From positions 1 through 36,681 of the forward strand of contig CAZDMQ010000032.1 in assembly GCA_964506685.1 (NCBI GenBank): DNA of 36,681 nt, given 5' to 3'. Under the pieces are notes generated by a model. That model saw nothing but the letters and a program-made list of their open reading frames with translations. It ran no database searches and had not been told where the DNA came from. The DNA comes from UBA5336 sp964506685. Its GTDB lineage: Bacteria; Pseudomonadota; Alphaproteobacteria; Caulobacterales; Hyphomonadaceae. The translations under genes were made by a program, and so were the position numbers. Below are positions 7,336-13,791 of the stretch, piece after piece; position 1 is the stretch's first letter, and the number at the start of each line of letters is the position of its first letter.

Positions 7336-8475
7336 ATGGAATGGCTCAGCGAAGCGCTTTCCACGCATCTGCTTGAGGTGGTGGGCGTTGGTGTCGGCCT
7401 TCTGCTTGTCGGGGCCCTGATCGGCGCGTTGCCCATGAGCCTGATCCGGCGAACGCCGCCCAGGGTCAGCGCGCCGTCTCCGACAGGGACCGCGCCAGCT
7501 GCGGCGGTCGAGGGGCCGAGCCGGGACACCTTCATCGCCAGTATCCTGACCGGGCGGAACCTCTGGGCGCGGCCGCTCCATGACGAGCCTACCCGGCCGG
7601 TGAAGGTGTCGGATGGCGGGATTCCGATCGTTACCATTGCCAATCTCAAGGGCGGGGTCGGCAAAACCACGATTACCGCAAACCTCGCAGCCTATTTCAC
7701 CCATATTGGCAAACGCGCGCTGCTGATCGATCTCGACTATCAGGGCTCGCTCACCGCCACGCTGCTGACCACGACTGGCAAGGTTGCCGATTTCACGGGC
7801 ACCCAGACCGCCGAACGCTTCCTGCAGGGCGACGCCAATGCCGCCAATCTGAAAGGGGCGATCATTGACCTCGACCCGACGCTGAGCTGCGGGCTGGTGC
7901 CGTCCTATTATGAATTGCAACAGGGCGAAGACACGTTGATGCTGTCCTGGCTGGCCGGCCTCGAGGCCCGCGACATCCGCTTCTCGCTCAGCCGTGTGCT
8001 GGCCGACCCGCTGATCCAGTCGACCTATGACCTCGTCCTCATCGATGCGCCGCCGCGGCTGACCGCCGGTTTCATCAACGCGCTTTGCGCGTCCACCCAC
8101 CTCTTCATTCCCGCGATCCTCGACAAGCTCTCGGCCGAAGCGGCCACCTATTTTGCCAGGCAGGTCGTCGCGCTGGCCGATCCGCTGTGGCCGGATATCA
8201 TCCTGGGCGGTGTGATCCCCTCGCGCACCTCGGGGCTGACCAATGACACGCTGAACCCCTATGAGGCGGCGATCGCGAATTACCTCGACCGTGAACTCAA
8301 CGTCCTGTGGGGCCATCCCGAGGCGGTGTTGCGCCATGCCAAGATCCCCAACGGGGAAGTCTTTGCCCGTGTCGCCGGGCATGATATCGCCTTCTATGCT
8401 GGCCATGAGCCCGCGCGGGCTCGCCTCCTCGCCCTCGGTGCAGCCATTGGAACAGTGATCGGCGTGAACCCATGA
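7336..8475 (+). CDS. Membrane-anchored ParA-like ATPase
   Basis: A 379-aa ParA/MinD superfamily ATPase with an unusual N-terminus. Residues 12-33 form one strongly hydrophobic segment (LLEVVGVGVGLLLVGALIGA), followed by a Pro/Ala-rich linker to about residue 62. The ATPase domain starts at about 96: the deviant Walker A KGGVGKTT is at 105-112, Walker A' LIDLDYQGS at 130-138, and Walker B DLVLIDAPP at 232-240. ParA proteins position DNA, chemosensory arrays or other cargo, normally by binding nucleoid DNA, so a membrane tether is atypical. AGGAG stands 12 nt before the ATG. The 3' end overlaps the next gene by 4 nt (ATGA), which suggests a two-gene unit. No ParB or parS was seen. The cargo is unknown. 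Confidence 0.88.
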   Translation: MEWLSEALSTHLLEVVGVGVGLLLVGALIGALPMSLIRRTPPRVSAPSPTGTAPAAAVEGPSRDTFIASILTGRNLWARPLHDEPTRPVKVSDGGIPIVTIANLKGGVGKTTITANLAAYFTHIGKRALLIDLDYQGSLTATLLTTTGKVADFTGTQTAERFLQGDANAANLKGAIIDLDPTLSCGLVPSYYELQQGEDTLMLSWLAGLEARDIRFSLSRVLADPLIQSTYDLVLIDAPPRLTAGFINALCASTHLFIPAILDKLSAEAATYFARQVVALADPLWPDIILGGVIPSRTSGLTNDTLNPYEAAIANYLDRELNVLWGHPEAVLRHAKIPNGEVFARVAGHDIAFYAGHEPARARLLALGAAIGTVIGVNP

Positions 8476-8951
8476 CAACCCTGAAAGAGGCGGCAGACAT
8501 GCTGGCCCGGCTGGCGCGGGACGAGACGGTCGATCCGCGTGTCCTTCGCTCGGTGAGTGCAGCGCTCTCGGCGCGTCTCGAGGCGCTCGATGCGCCGCGG
8601 GCATCCCTGGACGATCTCACGGTCACGGCCGGCGACCGGTCCCCTCACAAGCCCTTTCGCGTCGTTCGCACCCCGCCGGCCGACCGCCCGGCTTGCGCAC
8701 GTCACCTTGCGGCCCTGGAGCGCTCGGATGTTGATGAGCCGGCGTTCGAGGCCGCCTTGTCCGAACTGCTGTCCGACAAGTCGGTGAATGTTGCCGCGCT
8801 TCGCGCCATTGCCGCTGATTATGCGGGCGTGCCCGTAACGAGCCGCACGACCCGCCAGGAGGCACAGCGCATCATCCGCCAGGCCTTTGCCCGCCGCCAG
8901 TGGCAACACGAGGCCTACCGGCGCATCGACAATCTCAACACGGCGAAGTGA
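8472..8951 (+). CDS. Unknown protein coupled to the ParA-like ATPase
   Basis: A 159-aa protein not recognised. It has no signal peptide or membrane segment, so it is probably cytoplasmic. The N-terminus to residue 50 is helical and rich in Ala, Leu and Arg; the middle is Pro/Arg-rich. The C-terminal 60 residues are basic and helical (LRAIAADYAGVPVTSRTTRQ, then QRIIRQAFARRQW). That last segment vaguely resembles the short helix-loop-helix of SAP or Rho-N nucleic-acid-binding modules, which is only an impression. The ATGA overlap with the ParA-like gene makes it the natural partner, adaptor or cargo link. Confidence 0.75.
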   Translation: MTTLKEAADMLARLARDETVDPRVLRSVSAALSARLEALDAPRASLDDLTVTAGDRSPHKPFRVVRTPPADRPACARHLAALERSDVDEPAFEAALSELLSDKSVNVAALRAIAADYAGVPVTSRTTRQEAQRIIRQAFARRQWQHEAYRRIDNLNTAK

Positions 8952-9089
8952 GGCAAGCGGCGGGAGCGCGGGTCCGAAGCGGCCGGCGCCCGCCCGGCCC
9001 CGTCCCGCTCCGGAATGAGCCAGGCAGTTCCCTTCCGCGCGGCGATGCTTTAGCCAGAGAGATGCAGAGCGATCACAAGGAGGTCCCCC

Positions 9090-9914
9090 ATGTCGGACGA
9101 CTGGAACATGCCCACAGGCACCCTGATGGCCGGCAAGCGCGGCGTCGTCATGGGCGTTGCCAACCAGAACTCCATCGCCTGGGGCATCTCGAAACAACTC
9201 GCGGCACAAGGCGCGGAGATCGCCTTCACCTATCAGGGCGAGGCGCTCGAACGGCGGGTACGGCCGCTGGTGGAATCGATCGGCATGGACACGATGATCC
9301 CCGCCGATGTCACCGATGACGCTTCCATGGATGCCGCCTTTGCGGCCATCGGGGACAAGTTCGGCACCATCGATTTCCTCGTCCACTCCATCGCCTTTGC
9401 TGGCAAGGACGAGCTCATGGGCTCGATGGTCGAGAACACCTCGCGCGAGGGCTTCCTCCGGGCCATGGACATTTCCGTTTTCAGCTTCATCGATGTCTGC
9501 CGGCGCGGGGCGAAACTGATGAAACCGAAGGAACAGGGCGGCGGGGCGATCATCTGCATGACCTATCTGGGCAGCGAGCGCACCGTGCCGAGCTACAATG
9601 TCATGGGCGTTGCCAAGGCCGCGCTCGAGGCCGCCACGCGCTATGCCGCGCGCGATCTCGGCCCGGCCGGGATCCGCGTCAACGCGATCCGCGCTGGTGC
9701 CATGCGCACACTCAGCCTCGCCGGCATCCGTGGCGGCAAGTCGCTCATGGGCACGGGCCGCGACTGGTCGCTCCTGAAGGAAGACACGAAGATGGAAGGC
9801 GTCGCCGGCGCCTCGCTGTACCTGCTCTCCGACCTCGGCCAGTCCATTGCCGGCGAGGTGATGCATGTTGACGCCGGCTTCCACGCCGTCGGCGTGCCCC
9901 AGCTGGAGGAGTAG
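9090..9914 (+). CDS. fabI: Enoyl-[acyl-carrier-protein] reductase, NADH (FabI)
   Basis: FabI reduces the trans-2-enoyl-ACP in the last step of each round of fatty-acid elongation and is the triclosan target. The 274-aa short-chain-dehydrogenase fold begins with the FabI-type nucleotide loop GVANQNSIAWGI at residues 22-33. The catalytic residues are seen as Y159 and the pair Y169/K176 (YNVMGVAK, spacing YxxxxxxK). IRVNAIRAGAMRTLS and GEVMHVDAGFHAVG complete the signature. HSIAFAG carries Ala at the position of E. coli Gly93, as several non-enteric FabI proteins do. A strong AAGGAGG lies at 9077-9083, 6 nt from the ATG. The 138-nt gap upstream suggests an independent promoter. Confidence 0.96.
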   Translation: MSDDWNMPTGTLMAGKRGVVMGVANQNSIAWGISKQLAAQGAEIAFTYQGEALERRVRPLVESIGMDTMIPADVTDDASMDAAFAAIGDKFGTIDFLVHSIAFAGKDELMGSMVENTSREGFLRAMDISVFSFIDVCRRGAKLMKPKEQGGGAIICMTYLGSERTVPSYNVMGVAKAALEAATRYAARDLGPAGIRVNAIRAGAMRTLSLAGIRGGKSLMGTGRDWSLLKEDTKMEGVAGASLYLLSDLGQSIAGEVMHVDAGFHAVGVPQLEE

Positions 9915-9992
9915 GGACTTGGCCTGACCAACAGGCTCCCCAAAGCCGGCGCAAAGGCTTAAGGAACAGGTCAGGAGCAGGGGAGGCACCGC

Positions 9993-10343
9993 ATGGTCGA
10001 GACGATTGCGAAGGCACTGGTGACGGCACTGTTCATTGTCTTCGTGTCGGAGGTCGCCAAGCGCTCGACCCTGCTCGCGGCGCTACTCGTCGCGCTGCCG
10101 CTGGCGACGATGATGACCGTGCTGCTGACCTATGTCGACACGCGCGATGCTGCGCTCTCGACGCGGTTTGCGACCTCGACCTTCTGGCTGGTCTGGCCGG
10201 GGCTTGTCTTCTTCATCACCCTGCCGCTGGCGCAGCGGGCCGGCCTGCCTTTTCCCGGCGCCTTTGCGCTGGCCACGGGGCTGACCGTGTTGGCCTATGC
10301 CGGCTTCATCACCCTGCTCAACCGGCTGGGCATAGAATTGTGA
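9993..10343 (+). CDS. Small integral membrane protein (DUF3147-like)
   Basis: A 116-aa protein made almost wholly of hydrophobic helices: about residues 5-20, 26-46, 62-80 and 88-108. The four-helix layout and the segments LLAALLVALPLATMMTVLL and FFITLPLAQRAGLPF recall the DUF3147 family of uncharacterised membrane proteins; this assignment is from memory and moderate. GGGAGG stands 6-7 nt before the ATG. The stop overlaps the GTG start of the nitroreductase gene by 4 nt, so the two are co-translated. Function unknown. Confidence 0.8.
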   Translation: MVETIAKALVTALFIVFVSEVAKRSTLLAALLVALPLATMMTVLLTYVDTRDAALSTRFATSTFWLVWPGLVFFITLPLAQRAGLPFPGAFALATGLTVLAYAGFITLLNRLGIEL

Positions 10344-11023
10344 AGTCCGCGCCCGACACGCATGTCCCCCTGAGCCCGGACTTTCCGGCCTACCCTGTCG
10401 AGGCCATGCAGGCGCGGGCACAGGCTTTCCACGCCGCGCTGGCGACCCGCCGCTCGGTGCGCGACTTCTCCGACCGGCCGGTGCCCCGGTCCGTCATCGA
10501 GCACTGCGTGCTCACGGCCGGCTCGGCGCCCTCCGGCGCCAATCACCAGCCCTGGTTTTTCGCCTGCGTCGGGTCGCCGGAGGCAAAGCGGGCCATCCGC
10601 GAGGCCGCCGAAGCCGAGGAGCGTGACTTCTATGGGGGTAAGGCGGGGGAGGACTGGCTCGACGCGCTCGCCCCGATCGGCACCGACTGGCAGAAGCCCT
10701 ATCTCGAAACCGCGCCCTGGCTGATCTGCATCTTCGCCCAGCGCCGCGGCGGCGTGCGCGCCGGTGAGGACCGGAAGAACTACTACATCCATGAAAGCGT
10801 CGGCATCGCCACCGGCCTGCTGATCGCCGCCTGCCACACGGCTGGGCTGGCCACGCTCGTGCACACGCCCAATCCCATGGGCTTTCTCTCCGGCATTTGC
10901 GGGCGACCGGCGACGGAGAAGCCCTTCCTGATTCTTGTCGCGGGCCATCCGTCCGAAGGCGCGATGGTGCCCCGCCATGCGCTGGTAAAGAAGCCGCTCG
11001 GCGAGATCGCCGCCTTCCTGTGA
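10340..11023 (+). CDS. Nitroreductase-family flavoprotein, iodotyrosine-dehalogenase-like
   Basis: A 227-aa FMN-dependent oxidoreductase of the nitroreductase superfamily. The FMN-binding RRSVRDFSDRPVP is at residues 38-50, APSGANHQPWFF at 63-74, and the distal block ESVGIATGLLIAACHTAGL is followed by VHTPNPMGFL. The pattern with NYYIHESVG and LVHTPNPMGFL is that of the branch including iodotyrosine deiodinase homologues rather than NfsA/NfsB. The substrate in bacteria is unclear. The GTG start at 10340 is set by the 4-nt overlap (GTGA) with the membrane-protein gene. It ends 3 nt before the convergent CAP-domain gene. Confidence 0.9.
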   Translation: MKSAPDTHVPLSPDFPAYPVEAMQARAQAFHAALATRRSVRDFSDRPVPRSVIEHCVLTAGSAPSGANHQPWFFACVGSPEAKRAIREAAEAEERDFYGGKAGEDWLDALAPIGTDWQKPYLETAPWLICIFAQRRGGVRAGEDRKNYYIHESVGIATGLLIAACHTAGLATLVHTPNPMGFLSGICGRPATEKPFLILVAGHPSEGAMVPRHALVKKPLGEIAAFL

Positions 11024-11026
11024 GCG

Positions 11027-11839
11027 CTACGGCACGACCACCGCCGGGCCCGTGTAGTTTATGATGTTGTAGAGCTGCGGATCGCCGGGATCGGCCCGGC
11101 GCGCTTCGACCAGCAATCGGCCCTCCCCGCCCGGCAGGTCAACCGCGCCGGGGAGCCGGACACGCGTGCCATCGTCATAGGCCACCGTGTAGGCCGCGAA
11201 TGTCCAGCCCGGCAGCGACAGCGGGTGCAACGCCGCCGGATCGACAAGCTCGACCGGCAGCGGTGCTGGCAGGCTGGCGACCTCGGCGACGAAGAGCTGC
11301 GTGGTGTAGACCGTCTTGCCAATGGCGACGACGCCGACCGCGACATGGGTCGCCTCTGCGGCCAGGATGTTTGCCCGGTGGCCGTCCGACTGCATCAGCC
11401 CGTCATGGATCCACCTGGTCACCTCGCCCGGTGCGACATCCCCGCCGACGCGCGAGACATTCTCCCACGCGCCAGCGGCAATCAGTGTGCGGTCTAGCGC
11501 CGCGATGCGCTCGAATGGCGAGCGACCGGCCGTCCCCGCATGGTCGAAACGGCCATTGGCGGCCAGGTCGAGGCTGTGAAACCGGGCCGCGCCCCGAAGC
11601 TCGGGGCGGTAAAGGAGCGGCGCAAGACCGGCCGCGCGCCGCTCGCGATTGATGTGGGCGACGAGGTCTGCTTCGATCTCCTCGGCGAACCGCACCTCCT
11701 CTGGCGGAAACAGCAGGCAGGTCTCGGCCAGCGCATGATAGCCGACAAGGTCGTCCGGGCGCGCCTCCGGACCCATGTCGCAATGCAGCGTGGCCGACGT
11801 CTCCAGCAAGGCAAGGAAGGAAGCCAGGAGCGTGATCAT
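11027..11839 (-). CDS. CAP/SCP-domain secreted protein with intact CAP tetrad
   Basis: A 270-aa protein of the CAP (SCP/PR-1/Ag5) superfamily, exported small-ligand or peptidoglycan-related proteins of mostly unknown biochemistry in bacteria. The start ATG at 11839 gives MITLLASFLALLETSATLHC, a signal-like N-terminus; the open frame extends to 11998, but that part lies inside udk. The CAP domain covers about 55-190, with tetrad residues H88 (ARFHSLDLA), H100 (GRFDHAG), E126 (GAWENVSR) and H154 (SDGHRANIL). The C-terminal 75 residues look beta-rich. It lies 49 nt after udk on the same strand and is related to the gene at 12735-13589. Confidence 0.86.
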   Translation of the reverse strand: MITLLASFLALLETSATLHCDMGPEARPDDLVGYHALAETCLLFPPEEVRFAEEIEADLVAHINRERRAAGLAPLLYRPELRGAARFHSLDLAANGRFDHAGTAGRSPFERIAALDRTLIAAGAWENVSRVGGDVAPGEVTRWIHDGLMQSDGHRANILAAEATHVAVGVVAIGKTVYTTQLFVAEVASLPAPLPVELVDPAALHPLSLPGWTFAAYTVAYDDGTRVRLPGAVDLPGGEGRLLVEARRADPGDPQLYNIINYTGPAVVVP

Positions 11840-11888
11840 CGGCCGACATGGCCATATCGGCGAATGTCCGGCAAGCGCCCGGGTGCAA

Positions 11889-12560
11889 TCATCCCGGCAG
11901 CAGACCCTCGTGCGCGAGGCGTTCGAGGATCGGCGCCAGCATGCGCTCGATGGCGGCCTTTGACGGCTTGACGTCGCCGTAGGCAGGAAGCCCTTCATCG
12001 GCGATCACCAGGTCGGCCTGGAACTTGGCCGGAAAGGTGAAGCGGTAATGGGCGGGCCGCACCGTGGCAAGGTACTGTTCCAGAACGCTCTCGACGCTGC
12101 GTCCGCGCTCGATGACATCGCGCCGGAGCCGTCGGGCGAGACGAAGGTCGTCGGGCGTATCGACATAGATCCGCAGATCGATCAGAGGCGCGAGCTGGGG
12201 CATCGACAGCGCGTGTATCCCTTCCAGGAGGATGACGGGCGTGGGCAGGACACGCACTGTTTCGGCGGAACGGTCATGGCGTGCATAGTCATAGACCGGG
12301 ATGTCGACTGGTTCGCCGTGCCGGAGCTGCTCAAGATCGCGATAGAGGCGATAGACTTCCTTGGCTGCCGGGTCGTCATAGTCGATTGCCTCGCTGGCGC
12401 CGTCATAATGCGACAAGGGCCAGTAATAGGCGTCCTCGGCGATCACCACGGCGCGTCCCTCGCCAAGCCTGTCCAGCAGGGCTTCAACGACCGTGGACTT
12501 GCCCGATCCGGACCCGCCGGAGATTGCGACAAGGAAAGGTTGGCGTTCAATCGCGTGCAT
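11889..12560 (-). CDS. udk: Uridine kinase family protein
   Basis: A 223-aa P-loop kinase of the uridine kinase/phosphoribulokinase group, which phosphorylates uridine or cytidine in pyrimidine salvage. P-loop SGGSGSGKST is at residues 14-23; EDAYYW and IDYDDPAA form the substrate region, IPVYDYARHDRS is the classic Udk block, and ILLEGIHALS and RRLRRDVIERGRS follow. The ATG at 12560 is chosen over the GTG at 12620 because the U-run of the upstream gene's terminator lies at 12622-12630. Neither site has a good ribosome-binding site. The gene sits between two CAP-domain genes, an unusual setting. A related nucleoside kinase specificity cannot be excluded. Confidence 0.88.
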   Translation of the reverse strand: MHAIERQPFLVAISGGSGSGKSTVVEALLDRLGEGRAVVIAEDAYYWPLSHYDGASEAIDYDDPAAKEVYRLYRDLEQLRHGEPVDIPVYDYARHDRSAETVRVLPTPVILLEGIHALSMPQLAPLIDLRIYVDTPDDLRLARRLRRDVIERGRSVESVLEQYLATVRPAHYRFTFPAKFQADLVIADEGLPAYGDVKPSKAAIERMLAPILERLAHEGLLPG

Positions 12561-12620
12561 GGCGGAGAGATACGCGCTTGCTGCACGCAGGGAAAGGACC
12601 TCAGTTTCGGGCGACGCCAC

Positions 12621-12662
12621 TGGAAAAAGGTGCGCCCCGCTCCGGGGTGTGGGGCGGGGCGC
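12621..12662 (-). terminator. Rho-independent terminator of the 12735-13589 CAP gene
   Basis: On the minus strand GCGCCCCGCCCC and GGAGCGGGGCGC pair around ACACCCC (12632-12662 on +), followed by CCTTTTTCC (12622-12630). A further hairpin (GGCCGG-TGC / GCA-CCGGCC) lies just before it at 12669-12694. It separates the CAP gene from udk. Confidence 0.8.
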
Positions 12663-12734
12663 CTGACCCGGCCGGGTGCATCAGCATCCGGCCAGGCCGT
12701 GTGGATGGGACATGCCGACGGCGAGCGCCGGTCT

Positions 12735-13589
12735 TCAGGAGGCCGCCCCGTTCGTGTCTGCGGTCATGGCCGGTCCCTTGAGCGAGTGCACCACGCCGCC
12801 AAGCTCCGCCTGGATCACGAGGAACAGCGCGCCAGCTTCCTCGCCCGTCCGTACGAGCTGGCCGGTCGTGCCACGCCGGACGCGGACGCCGTCGGCATCC
12901 TCCAGCCGCCAGTTGGCGAGCGAGAAGGCCGGATCGGTGAAGCGCACATCGACCGGTGCGGCGTCCGGCAGGCCGATCGGGAGCGGTTCCGCCAGTTCAC
13001 CGTCGAGCTGGCCGAAGACCTGCACCACGTAAAGGCGGCCCCCCGCTTCGGCCATGCCGATCCCCGCATGGGTGAAGGCCTCGCGCGAGAGGTTGGCCGC
13101 ATTGACCGGGTCGGACGCGAGAAGCGAGTAGATCTCCGTAGCATCAAGACCGGCATCGACCACGCTCACATTGGCGCCGGTTGCGCCATAGATCCCCGTC
13201 CGGTCAAGGATGCGAACGCGCTCGAGGTGGCCGCGGCCATTATCATCCGCATGCGCAGCATATCCCCGGGACGCCATGTCCATGGCATGCGCACGGGCGG
13301 CGTCCGCGAGACTTTCGCGCCGGATCAGGGGCTTGGCAGCGGCCTTCTCGCGGGCCCGGTCCGTCAGGGTCAGGATCGTATCGGCCCTATCATCAAGGTC
13401 AGCGGAGATCGGGCGATCCAGACAGGCTTCGGCTTCGCGGGCAAAGGCGAAGAGGTCGGCAGCATAGCCGTCCGAAAGACTGCAGGCCGCAAGTGTCGCC
13501 GGATCGTCGGTGTCTGCGGAGGTCGGAGACGCCAGGGCCGCTAGAGCCAGCACTGACGCCGCAAGGGATTTGTCATAAAACTGTAACAT
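12735..13589 (-). CDS. CAP/SCP-like secreted protein with degenerate active site
   Basis: A 284-aa exported protein related to the CAP protein at 11027-11839. The ATG at 13589 starts a good signal peptide (MLQFYDKSLAASVLALAALA, cleavage near TSA). The CAP-like region spans about 75-195. The first two tetrad histidines are kept (H101 in ARAHAMDMA, H113 in YAAHADD), but the glutamate position reads GANVSVV instead of WENVSR, and the last histidine block reads SDPVNAANL instead of SDGHRANIL. Two of the four residues are therefore lost. Four cysteines are present, including one in the ACSLSDG segment. The open frame runs on to 13721, but that part has no signal logic. It is followed by its own terminator. 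Function unknown. Confidence 0.82.
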   Translation of the reverse strand: MLQFYDKSLAASVLALAALASPTSADTDDPATLAACSLSDGYAADLFAFAREAEACLDRPISADLDDRADTILTLTDRAREKAAAKPLIRRESLADAARAHAMDMASRGYAAHADDNGRGHLERVRILDRTGIYGATGANVSVVDAGLDATEIYSLLASDPVNAANLSREAFTHAGIGMAEAGGRLYVVQVFGQLDGELAEPLPIGLPDAAPVDVRFTDPAFSLANWRLEDADGVRVRRGTTGQLVRTGEEAGALFLVIQAELGGVVHSLKGPAMTADTNGAAS

Positions 13590-13733
13590 AAGAGGGAGCG
13601 TGCGCCCGGCCGGACGAAAGATCAAGATCGACGGACGAAAATTTGCTCCGGGTTCATGTGCAAAACGCGCAGAAAAGGTGCTCTGCCTTGTTTTGTTGCG
13701 TATTATTTCTTCGCAGTTCATCCGTAAAAAGAT

Positions 13734-13763
13734 AAAAAAAGGCCGCCCGGAGGCGGCCTTTCT
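13734..13763 (-). terminator. pnp: Rho-independent terminator of pnp
   Basis: The minus strand reads AAAGGCCGCC-TCCG-GGCGGCCTTT and then a T-run. The 10-bp stem (13738-13747 with 13752-13761) is perfect, and the U-tract corresponds to 13734-13740. It lies about 30 nt after the pnp stop. Confidence 0.92.
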
Positions 13764-13791
13764 GGTCCTGAGTATTGATCAGTAGACTGAT

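Noticed and set aside
6661..8604. 647-codon leftward open frame
   Set aside because: Antisense to the ParA-like gene, which has Walker motifs and a ribosome-binding site.
8394..9989. 531-codon leftward open frame
   Set aside because: Antisense to fabI and the ParA partner; shadow frame.
12561..12620. Longer udk from the GTG at 12620
   Set aside because: The terminator U-run of the upstream gene ends at 12622, leaving no room for a promoter or leader; the P-loop spacing also fits the ATG at 12560.
12048..13544. 498-codon rightward open frame
   Set aside because: Runs antisense through udk, the terminator and a CAP gene, all better supported.
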